Below, piece after piece: positions 24,404 to 31,423 of a stretch of 35,221 nucleotides of DNA. The stretch's first letter is position 1. Each line of letters begins with the position of its first letter. Under the pieces are notes generated by a model. That model did not search any database. It had not been told where the DNA came from and saw only the letters and a program-made list of their open reading frames with translations. Source of the DNA: Verrucomicrobiota bacterium (lineage in GTDB: Bacteria > Verrucomicrobiota > Verrucomicrobiia > Verrucomicrobiales > Akkermansiaceae). Where the stretch lies: NCBI GenBank assembly GCA_018969605.1, contig JAGWXY010000016.1:1-35221 (forward strand). Reading direction: 5' to 3'. The translations under genes and the position numbers were made by a program.

Positions 24404-25177
24404 TCAGCGGAATCCAAGGGTCGGGCGTTCGGCGGCCTCGGGATCATCCGGCAGCGGCTCGAGGGCGGGGGAATTCGGGCAATCGTCGGCGATGCAGACG
24501 GTCGGTCGCGCCCAGTGCACGGCATTGGTGATGACGCGTTGGACATCGGCGTTGTGATAGGTCGGATATGTTTCGTGACCCGGGCGAAAGTAAAACACGC
24601 GGCCATTGCCACGCTGCCATGTGGCCCCGCTGCGGAAGACTTCGCCGCCGGTGAACCATGAGATGAAGATCAACTCGTCGGGCGTCGGGATGCCGAAAGG
24701 TTCGCCGTACATCTCCTCGGCAGGGATTTCGAAATACTCGCCGACGCCTTGGGTGATCGGATGATGCGGCGCAATGTTCCAGACGCGTTCCTTGTCGGTC
24801 GACTCGCGCCACTTGAGCGAGCAGGTAGTGCCCATGAGGCGCTTGAAAATTTTTGCATAGTGCCCCGAGTGCAGCACGATGAGGCCCATGCCTTCCAGCA
24901 CGCGGCGCTGCACGCGGTCGACCACTTCATCGGCGACTTCGCCGTGAGCCATGTGACCCCACCACAGCAGCACATCCGTTTGCTCGAGCACCGCTTCAGT
25001 GAGTCCATGCTCGGGCTGGTCCAGCCATGCGGTCGAGACCTTCAGGCCCGGTGTTTCGCGAAGAAACGCCGCGATGGTTTCGTGCATGCCATCGGGATAA
25101 ATTTCGGCAACCTTCGGATTCTTTTTTTCGTGGCGGTACTCGCCCCAGACAAGGACATGGATGGTGGAATTCATCAT
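24404..25177 (-). CDS. ThuA-like domain protein
   Basis: The 257-residue protein has the ThuA fold: [15 protein letters not shown] at the N-terminus, [52 protein letters not shown] and [34 protein letters not shown]. ThuA-like proteins have a glutamine-amidotransferase-like fold and are tied to sugar catabolism, notably trehalose oxidation to 3-keto derivatives with the dehydrogenase ThuB. It is followed by a MocA-family gene (39 bases), and the AraC regulator is divergent on the other side. A dyad lies about 64 bases upstream. The role may be isomerase or hydrolase-like on a keto-sugar; not certain. Confidence 0.88.
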   Translation of the reverse strand: MMNSTIHVLVWGEYRHEKKNPKVAEIYPDGMHETIAAFLRETPGLKVSTAWLDQPEHGLTEAVLEQTDVLLWWGHMAHGEVADEVVDRVQRRVLEGMGLIVLHSGHYAKIFKRLMGTTCSLKWRESTDKERVWNIAPHHPITQGVGEYFEIPAEEMYGEPFGIPTPDELIFISWFTGGEVFRSGATWQRGNGRVFYFRPGHETYPTYHNADVQRVITNAVHWARPTVCIADDCPNSPALEPLPDDPEAAERPTLGFR

Positions 25178-25226
25178 AATACGATTTGCAATTTTTCGAA
25201 AAGCGTTGGCTTTCGATCAATAAAAT

Positions 25227-25270
25227 AAGTGGTAATTCGGCAATTTCGCAACAAATCGAAATTGCCACTT
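25227..25270. promoter_or_regulatory. Candidate AraC-regulator operator between thuA-like and araC-like genes
   Basis: CAATTTCG (25241-25248), eight bases, and CGAAATTG (25257-25264) form a perfect dyad. Outside it, AAGTGG (25227-25232) and CCACTT (25265-25270) form a second pair with unequal spacing. The core ACAAATCGAAAT (25251-25262) recurs upstream of the fusion gene. It lies between the divergent starts of the ThuA-like and AraC genes; a TAAAAT box (25221-25226) adjoins it on the regulator side. No binding data. Confidence 0.6.
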
Positions 25271-25300
25271 GGCGACATTTATAGCACTTTTCCGACATCG

Positions 25301-26173
25301 ATGAAAGATGACTCCATGCGTTGCTACGAGGCCGACCTCACGCGCCTGCTCTCGCGCTTTGCCACGCGCCCGCCCAAGGTGGTGATTCCCGAAATGATAG
25401 CGCTGCATCGCCGCAGCCCGGGTGCGCACTTCCATGCCTTTCCCGAGTTTTTTCTGCAGACCGGTGGCGCCAGCGACTTCGTGTGTCCGGGCGGCAAGTT
25501 TCGTCTCAAGCAAGGCGATATTTGCATCATGCCTGCCGGTGTGGCTCATGCGGAGAGTCCGGTCGATCTGCGCAGCCGCTATGGCATTCTCGTGCTGATG
25601 CAGAACATCGACCATGTCACGCTGCTGCGTGGTGCGAGTGATGCGAAGAGAAACATCAGCAGCACGCAAGTCACCCAACTGCCACTGCCGACGCGCGCCT
25701 TCGATTGCCTCAACACCGCCTGCGAAAGCACTGCGATACGCCGCTCCTTGCGCGGTGCGTTCATCAACGGCTGCGTGCAGTCCTTTCTCGCATCGGTCCT
25801 CACCGCCCTGCGCCAGCCCGCGCCCGTGGCTTCGCTGCGCGGATCACCGCTCGTTGCCGAGGCGGAAAAACTGGTGCGCGTCGACATCTCATTGCCCGAT
25901 TTAAGCGTGGCCTCGCTGGCGGCTCGGCTCGGCTGTTCGCCCGATCATTTGGCGCGATGCTTCCGCCACGAGCATGGGATCACACCCGCCGCATGGATCA
26001 CCAAAGAACGCATCGATCTTGCCTGTGAAATTCTCGCACGCATGGACCGCAACATTTCCGAAGTCGCGTGGAGCTGCGGCTTCGTGACGCCCTCATATTT
26101 CATCAGGGTCTTCCGCAAGCACAGGGGCATGACCCCGCTTGCTTGGCGTCGGCTGCATGGCGTTAGGGCGTAG
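25301..26173 (+). CDS. AraC-family transcriptional regulator
   Basis: The C-terminal part (about residues 190-285 of 290) has two helix-turn-helix units: DLSVASLAARLGCSPDHLARCFRHEHGITPAAWI and ISEVAWSCGFVTPSYFIRVFRKHRGMTPLAWR, the AraC signature. The N-terminal part has a cupin-like ligand domain (GAHFHAFPEFFLQTGG, GDICIMPAGVAHAE), the type that binds sugars or similar ligands. Starts at GTG 25229, ATG 25301 and ATG 25316 are possible; I chose 25301 because the upstream text overlaps the dyad. Divergent from the ThuA-like gene, so it probably controls the sugar-oxidation set through the dyads described here. Ligand unknown. Confidence 0.88.
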   Translation: MKDDSMRCYEADLTRLLSRFATRPPKVVIPEMIALHRRSPGAHFHAFPEFFLQTGGASDFVCPGGKFRLKQGDICIMPAGVAHAESPVDLRSRYGILVLMQNIDHVTLLRGASDAKRNISSTQVTQLPLPTRAFDCLNTACESTAIRRSLRGAFINGCVQSFLASVLTALRQPAPVASLRGSPLVAEAEKLVRVDISLPDLSVASLAARLGCSPDHLARCFRHEHGITPAAWITKERIDLACEILARMDRNISEVAWSCGFVTPSYFIRVFRKHRGMTPLAWRRLHGVRA

Positions 26174-26515
26174 GAGAGAGGGGGCGAACATTGAACATTG
26201 AACATCGAAGTAGAAGAGCATCAAGAAGCCGATGGGGTAAAAGCTGAAATGAAGAGGTCAGAGGTCAGAGGTCAGAGGTCAGTATGAAAAAGCCGCTTCT
26301 TCATGTAGCTGGGACATCCTGTCCCAGGCCGTCCTTGGAGCATCTTGCTCCAAGTTTTGTGGCGTCAAAGAGGAAGCTGCTTGCTCTTTGACGCTGCTCC
26401 CTTTTGATGCGGCAGAAGAGCACGACAAGAGTGTCGTGCCTCCTCAGGAAGTCTGTTCATTCTCCTCTACTTCGATGTTCGAAGTTGGATGTTCGATGCT
26501 CACCACCTCTTCTTT
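26174..26515. repeat. Hairpin-array element between two regulator genes
   Basis: A 342-base stretch without genes. GAACAT-type 7-base words sit on both ends in opposite orientation (26186-26210 and 26469-26498). The outer arms 26200-26218 and 26462-26480 pair at 18 of 19 positions. Between them come four GAGGTCA copies (26254-26281) and four perfect hairpins: CTGGGACA/TGTCCCAG (26309-26327), CTTGGAGC/GCTCCAAG (26334-26354), GCGTCAAAGAG/CTCTTTGACGC (26362-26394) and GCACGACA/TGTCGTGC (26420-26439). No promoter or coding frame is evident. Confidence 0.7.
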
Positions 26516-27523
26516 TCATTCCACTTCACTGCCGTGCAGCAGTTTCGATGCGGCGGATTTGCCGAGCTTTTGAAAATCGATGTCGAGTCTTGAGCTGGGG
26601 GAATGGATCAGCCCCGTGCCTTGGGTGGCGAGGAGCAAGAGTTTGTTTGGCGGGTTGCCGACTGATTCCATTTTTTCCAGCAACGCTTTGGCGGTGTTGT
26701 CCTCGGGGCAGATGAACAGGGTTTTGCCTTCGGTTTTTTTGGCGCTGCCCGGGCGGATGCGGCGGCGCGCTTGATCGAAGCTGGTCTTGTGCGCGTCGAG
26801 GTGGGCGAAGGTTTGCAGGATCAATGATACGGATGCATCGATGGCGGGGTCGCCTTGAAAGGGGGATACGACCAGAATTTTTTTTGCGTCGTGCGATTGG
26901 GCAAATTGCAGGGCGCGCTTGGCGGTGCCGTGATAGTCCGGCGCGAAGACCGGCATGTGCTTGGTTGATCCGTGAAGCAACTGGGCTTTGGGGGTGATGA
27001 GGGATGCGCTCAGTGCGAGTGCGGAATCTTTCCAAAGGTGGTCGAAGAGGATGGCGCCGCAATGACGCGGGACCGATGGCAGCAGCGCGGCGAGTTCTTT
27101 TTTCTGCGTGGCAGCGCTTGCGAAATCGGGCGGCTTGGTCGGGTCGTCCTGACTGACGAGTGAGGGCGCGGAGAGCAGGATCAGCGGGCTGCCATTGGCC
27201 GAGCAGACTTCGGAAACGCCCTTGAGGATGTCTTGGTAGAGGCGGCTCCAGTGCCACATTTCGCGGCCAATGAAACAAACCGGGGCACCCTTGAGGTTGT
27301 GGCTGCGTCCGGCAACGGGGAAGTACCTGCCGCCGGGGCTTTGCCAGACGAGGCCTTCGTTTTCCATTTCGCGCAGCATGCGTGACATCGTCGAGGCATG
27401 CAGGTCCCAACGCGCGCCGAGTTCGCGCACCGTGGGCAGTGCCGACTCGGGCGGCAATTGGCCGATCAGGTCGGCGAGGGCGGATCTTGCCTTGCAGGCT
27501 AGCAGGGTGGGTTTGCGCGGCAC
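26516..27523 (-). CDS. GntR-type regulator with LacI-like sensor domain
   Basis: The product has an N-terminal winged helix of GntR type (KARSALADLIGQLPPESALPTVRELGARWDLHASTMSRMLREMENEGLV) and, from about residue 70, a periplasmic-binding-protein-like sensor region (VCFIGREMWHWSRLYQDILKGV ... VFAPDYHGTAKRALQFAQSHDAKKILVVSP) of the LacI/RbsR sort. Such chimeras respond to sugars. I chose GTG 27523 as start: the only earlier in-frame option is a TTG at 27613, and the winged helix usually starts near this point. With the shorter start, the palindrome 27554-27575 lies upstream as an autoregulatory operator. Divergent from the amino-sugar operon it presumably controls. Ligand unknown. Confidence 0.82.
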   Translation of the reverse strand: MPRKPTLLACKARSALADLIGQLPPESALPTVRELGARWDLHASTMSRMLREMENEGLVWQSPGGRYFPVAGRSHNLKGAPVCFIGREMWHWSRLYQDILKGVSEVCSANGSPLILLSAPSLVSQDDPTKPPDFASAATQKKELAALLPSVPRHCGAILFDHLWKDSALALSASLITPKAQLLHGSTKHMPVFAPDYHGTAKRALQFAQSHDAKKILVVSPFQGDPAIDASVSLILQTFAHLDAHKTSFDQARRRIRPGSAKKTEGKTLFICPEDNTAKALLEKMESVGNPPNKLLLLATQGTGLIHSPSSRLDIDFQKLGKSAASKLLHGSEVE

Positions 27524-27553
27524 AATGGGAAAGTCGTCGCCCCCGATTCTATT

Positions 27554-27575
27554 TGCAACAAAAAAATTTGTTGCA
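27554..27575. promoter_or_regulatory. Perfect 9-bp palindrome, candidate GntR operator
   Basis: TGCAACAAA, four A, TTTGTTGCA: perfect arms of nine bases with a four-base spacer. It lies in the divergent region between the regulator and the ROK-like gene, about 31 bases upstream of the regulator's GTG start and 113 bases upstream of the ROK-like ATG. Confidence 0.65.
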
Positions 27576-27687
27576 TTATCAGCTTGCTCCGGCTTGAGTG
27601 GGTCATCCGCCAAGGCTGTGTGATGGCACGGCTATGGCGGATTGACCATCGCAACATTTTTCAAGATTCATTCAACGATCCGATTCC

Positions 27688-29067
27688 ATGGCTACCAAAG
27701 ACATCACCGTTCCCGGGCTTGATCCCCGTTTTTCGCCGCTTGGTTTGTTTCACCGCGAGCAATCGCGTGAGGCCCTGCAATCGGGCAAGGGCAACACATT
27801 GCGGTTGGCCCTGGAGCGCGAGAGTGGTCATGTCTCGGTGTTTGAGACGGCGATCGGCGATGCGGGCCAGGCTGCGACTTTGCTGCACGCCGAGCGTTTG
27901 GCGAAGTTTCTGCTTTGGTCGGTGGGTGGTTGGCGTCTGCATGTGAGCGCGCCGCGCGAAGTGGCGCAGCATTTGGTGTCGACATATTCACGTGGCGGGG
28001 TTCGTGGCTTTGATGTCGAGTTGATGGAGAAGGTCTACGAGAAGCCTTTTGAGGTAGTCGTCGTAGAGGCCGGAGAAATGCCGGCCGCGCGTGAATCGGC
28101 GATGGCCTTGGGTGGAAATCTTGATGGCTGCCGGATCGGTTTTGACCTTGGTGCAAGCGATTACAAGGTCGCGGCGGTGCGCGATGGCGAGGTGGTTTAC
28201 AGCGATGAGTTTCCGTGGAATCCGAAGGATGAGGCGGATCCGGAATATCATTACAATCATTTGAACGAAGGCTTGCGCAAGGCCGCCTCGCATTTGCCGC
28301 GTGTCGATGCGATTGGCGGAAGTTCCGCGGGCGTGATTGTCGACAACCGCTTCATGGTGGCTTCGTTGCTGCGTTCGATCCCTGCCGACAAGCTGCCGCA
28401 AGCGCGCGATCTTTTCCTGCGTTTGCGCAAAGAGTGGGGCGTGCCTTTCGAGGTGGCCAATGATGGTGACATCACGGCGCTGGCGGGTGCGATGTCGCTC
28501 GGTGTCACTGGCTTGCTTGGCATCGCGATGGGATCGAGTGAGGCCGCTGGCTATATCAATCCCGCGGGAAAAATGACCGGCTGGCTCAACGAGTTGGCCT
28601 TCGCGCCGGTCGACATCAACCCCGAGGCTGCGGCCGATGAGTGGTCGGGCGATCGCGGGGTGGGCGCGCTGTATTTTTCGCAACAAGCGGTGAACAAACT
28701 TTTGCCTGCAGCCGGCATCGAGGTGGCTGCGGAGCTGGGGCTTCCCGAGCGGCTCAAGCATGTGCAAGCTCTCATGGCCAAGGGTGATCCCGCCGCTGCG
28801 GCGATCTACGAAACCATCGGCGTTTACCTCGGCCACACGCTGCCGCTTTATTCCGAGTTTTATCAAATCGAGCATGTGCTCGTGCTTGGTCGCGTGACGA
28901 CCGGTGAGGGCGGCAACATCGTGTTGAAGCATGCCAAGGCCGTGCTCGAGCGAGATTATCCGGATCTCGCGGGCAAGATCAGCCTCCATTTGCCTGATGA
29001 AAAAAGCCGTCGCGTGGGTCAAGCAGTGGCCGCCGCGAGTCTTCCCAAGTCGCAGGCGAATGCATAA
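27688..29067 (+). CDS. ROK-like sugar kinase with N-terminal extension
   Basis: The 459-residue protein has about 145 residues of extra N-terminal domain, then an actin-like ATPase core: RIGFDLGASDYKVAAVRDGEVV (D153 phosphate-binding), GGSSAGVIV (adenosine side), and PFEVANDGDITALAG with D259 as catalytic base. This is the ROK family pattern of sugar kinases. The family's usual Zn motif (H plus CxCGxxGC) is absent: at that place it reads NPAGKMTGWLNELAF. It lies first in the amino-sugar operon, next to a GntR regulator. Probable role: phosphorylation of an amino sugar or related hexose in the cytoplasm; a regulator role without kinase activity cannot be excluded. Confidence 0.75.
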   Translation: MATKDITVPGLDPRFSPLGLFHREQSREALQSGKGNTLRLALERESGHVSVFETAIGDAGQAATLLHAERLAKFLLWSVGGWRLHVSAPREVAQHLVSTYSRGGVRGFDVELMEKVYEKPFEVVVVEAGEMPAARESAMALGGNLDGCRIGFDLGASDYKVAAVRDGEVVYSDEFPWNPKDEADPEYHYNHLNEGLRKAASHLPRVDAIGGSSAGVIVDNRFMVASLLRSIPADKLPQARDLFLRLRKEWGVPFEVANDGDITALAGAMSLGVTGLLGIAMGSSEAAGYINPAGKMTGWLNELAFAPVDINPEAAADEWSGDRGVGALYFSQQAVNKLLPAAGIEVAAELGLPERLKHVQALMAKGDPAAAAIYETIGVYLGHTLPLYSEFYQIEHVLVLGRVTTGEGGNIVLKHAKAVLERDYPDLAGKISLHLPDEKSRRVGQAVAAASLPKSQANA

Positions 29068-29076
29068 GATTCCCTC

Positions 29077-29733
29077 ATGATTCGCGACAAAGACATCATC
29101 CTGTTCCAAGGCGACTCCGTCACCGATTGCGGTCGGTTTCGCGATGCTGAGGATCTTGCCAATCATCACGGAGCGCTGGGCAGTGGCTATGCCTTGATGG
29201 CAGCCGCCAACTTGCTTGGAAGGATGCCTGCGGCCGGTTTGCAGTGCTACAACCGCGGCATCAGCGGCAACCGCGTTGTCGATCTTTATGCGCGCATCCG
29301 AAAGGACATCATCAACCTCAGGCCGAATGTGCTCAGCATCCTGATCGGCGTGAACGACACCTGGCATGAGTTTGCTTTTCCTGGGAAAAACGGCGTGCCG
29401 GTTCCCAAGTACGAACGGGTATATCGTGAAATGCTGAATGAGGTGCGCGAGGCCTTGCCTGAGGTGAAACTGGTCCTGTGCGAACCGTTCGTGCTAAAGT
29501 GCGGTGTGGTCGCCGACGCTTGGATCGGCGAGATCGAACAAAGGTGTGAAGTTGTTGCCAAACTGGCGGATGAGTTCGATGCGGTTTTGGTGCCGTTTCA
29601 GTCGATGTTCAACGATGCCGTAAAGTCCGCGCCACCAGCCTACTGGGCGGAGGACGGTGTGCATCCATCCGCCGCAGGTCATCAGCTGATGGCGCAAACA
29701 TGGCTCTCATCTGTCGGGGCATCGATCATATGA
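29077..29733 (+). CDS. SGNH/GDSL-type hydrolase
   Basis: The 218-residue enzyme shows block I GDSVTD (S14 nucleophile), block II NRGISGNRVVDL, block III GVNDTWH and block V EDGVHPSAAGH (D193 and H196), the complete SGNH catalytic set. No signal peptide, so it acts in the cytoplasm. Members remove acetyl or other acyl groups from sugars and lipids; the operon context suggests acetyl-ester hydrolysis on an imported amino sugar. It starts nine bases after the ROK-like gene. Confidence 0.88.
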   Translation: MIRDKDIILFQGDSVTDCGRFRDAEDLANHHGALGSGYALMAAANLLGRMPAAGLQCYNRGISGNRVVDLYARIRKDIINLRPNVLSILIGVNDTWHEFAFPGKNGVPVPKYERVYREMLNEVREALPEVKLVLCEPFVLKCGVVADAWIGEIEQRCEVVAKLADEFDAVLVPFQSMFNDAVKSAPPAYWAEDGVHPSAAGHQLMAQTWLSSVGASII

Positions 29734-29773
29734 AAATTTTCGTTCAAACAATCCAATACTCCATCAACGCATC

Positions 29774-30628
29774 ATGAAATTCCACCAAGCCAACGCAGAG
29801 CTCTTCATTCCCGATGGGCTTGAGGAAACAGCCGCCTTGTCGCGGGTCACGCATCTCGGCATCGGCGCGCACCAGGACGACCTCGAGTTCATGGCCTTTC
29901 ACGGTATCCTTGCATGTTATCAAAACGAGAGCGAGTGGTTTGGCGGCGTGACTTGTACGAATGGTGCTGGCAGCGCGCGCACGGGATCTTACGAGCGCTT
30001 CACCGATGCGCAAATGCAGGAGGTGCGGCGCGAGGAGCAGAAGCTTGCGGCGCGGATCGGTCAGTTTGGCGCGATGGTGCAGCTGGATTTCCCGAGCTCG
30101 GCGGTCAAGGACCCGCAGGGTACGGCGCTGCGCGATGATTTGATCGAGGTGCTGCGCGCCACCCGGCCGCGTGTGGTCTACACGCACAATCCCGCCGACA
30201 AACACGACACGCACATTGGCGTGACCATTGCGGCGATTCAGGCAATGCGCGCGCTGCCCGTCGAGCAACGCCCGGAGGCGGTGCATGGCTGCGAGGTGTG
30301 GCGCAATCTCGACTGGATGTGCGATCACGAAAAAGTCGTTCACGATGTCGGCTCGCGCGACAACCTCGCGGCCGCTCTCAATGGCGTGTTTGATTCGCAG
30401 ATCGCCGGTGGCAAGCGCTATGACCTCGGCGTGCTTGGCCGCCGCCGCGCGAATGCCACTTTCTTCGAGTCGCACGCGGTCGATCGCGCCGAAAGCATTG
30501 CCTTTGCGATGGACCTCACCCCGCTGGTGCGCGATGAGTCGATCGATGTCGCGGAGTATGTCGATGGTTTCATCGCCCGCTTCCGCGAAGATGTTTTCAC
30601 CAAACTGCAAAAACGGCTCGGCCGCTGA
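29774..30628 (+). CDS. PIG-L/LmbE-family N-acetylsugar deacetylase
   Basis: This 284-residue enzyme has the PIG-L signatures: AHQDD (H33, D35, D36; the usual AHPDD with Gln for Pro) and HNPADKHDTHIGV with H138, H144 and H147, the zinc ligands of deacetylases that act on GlcNAc moieties (GlcNAc-PI, bacillithiol and mycothiol precursors, chitobiose). No signal peptide. Between an SGNH esterase and nagB, it may remove the N-acetyl group before deamination, the role normally done by NagA, which is absent here. Substrate not proven. Confidence 0.88.
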   Translation: MKFHQANAELFIPDGLEETAALSRVTHLGIGAHQDDLEFMAFHGILACYQNESEWFGGVTCTNGAGSARTGSYERFTDAQMQEVRREEQKLAARIGQFGAMVQLDFPSSAVKDPQGTALRDDLIEVLRATRPRVVYTHNPADKHDTHIGVTIAAIQAMRALPVEQRPEAVHGCEVWRNLDWMCDHEKVVHDVGSRDNLAAALNGVFDSQIAGGKRYDLGVLGRRRANATFFESHAVDRAESIAFAMDLTPLVRDESIDVAEYVDGFIARFREDVFTKLQKRLGR

Positions 30629-30637
30629 ATCATCACC

Positions 30638-31423
30638 ATGGAAATCATCATCCTACCCACCGCCGAAGAAGCCAGCGAAGTTGCCGCGAGGTTGGTTGCG
30701 CGTCAGGTCCGCGAAAAGCCCGCCTCGGTGCTCGGCCTCGCCACCGGCAGCACGCCTTGCAAGCTCTATGATCTCCTCGCGCGCAAGCATCGCGAGCAAG
30801 GTCTCGACTTCGCGCAAGTGACCTCTTTCAACCTCGACGAGTATGTCGGTCTCGGCCCGGATCATCCCGCGTCCTACCACCGCTTCATGGAGGAAAATCT
30901 TTTCTCGCATGTGAACATTCCGCGCGAGCGCATCCACATTCCCGATGGCCTTGCCACCGATGTGCCTGCTCACTGCGCGGCATACGAAAAAGCAATCGCC
31001 GATGCGGGTGGCATCGATTTGCAGATCCTCGGGCTTGGTTCCGACGGGCATCTGGGTTTCAACGAACCCGGTTCCTCGCTTGCCTCGCGCACGCGCATCA
31101 AGACACTCACCGAACGCACGCGCAGCGACAACGCGCGTTTCTTCACCGCCGAGGAACAAGTGCCGCATCATGTCATCACGATGGGCCTCGGCACGATCAT
31201 GGAAAGCCGCATGTGCCTGCTGCTGGCATTTGGCAAAGCCAAGGCCGAGGCAGTTGCCGCTAGCATCGAAGGCCCCGTGACGGCAAATGTTCCGGGCTCG
31301 CTGCTGCAGTTCCACCCGCGCACCAAAGTTCTCCTCGACGCCGAATCAGCATCCCTGCTGCAACGCGCCGACTATTATCAATGGGTCTATAAAAACAAAC
31401 CATCATGGCAAACCGATCTGTAA
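30638..31423 (+). CDS. nagB: Glucosamine-6-phosphate deaminase
   Basis: NagB converts glucosamine-6-phosphate to fructose-6-phosphate and ammonia. At 261 residues the length is normal. Motifs: LGLATGSTPCKLYDLL (phosphate loop, about 32-47), SFNLDEYVGL with catalytic D67, GLGSDGHLGFNEPGSSLASRTR with D136, H138 and E143, and VTANVPGSLLQFHPRTKVLLD near the end. It starts nine bases after the deacetylase gene and overlaps the start of the next gene by 19 bases, so it is translated in the middle of the operon. It feeds the amino sugar into glycolysis. Confidence 0.95.
   Translation: MEIIILPTAEEASEVAARLVARQVREKPASVLGLATGSTPCKLYDLLARKHREQGLDFAQVTSFNLDEYVGLGPDHPASYHRFMEENLFSHVNIPRERIHIPDGLATDVPAHCAAYEKAIADAGGIDLQILGLGSDGHLGFNEPGSSLASRTRIKTLTERTRSDNARFFTAEEQVPHHVITMGLGTIMESRMCLLLAFGKAKAEAVAASIEGPVTANVPGSLLQFHPRTKVLLDAESASLLQRADYYQWVYKNKPSWQTDL

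Noticed and set aside
25229-25300. GTG start of the AraC regulator at 25229
   Set aside because: It would place the first codons inside the dyad 25227-25270; ATG 25301 leaves a normal cupin-AraC length.
26254-26281. Tandem GAGGTCA repeats as a CRISPR array
   Set aside because: Four direct 7-base copies without spacers; no cas genes. A simple tandem repeat.
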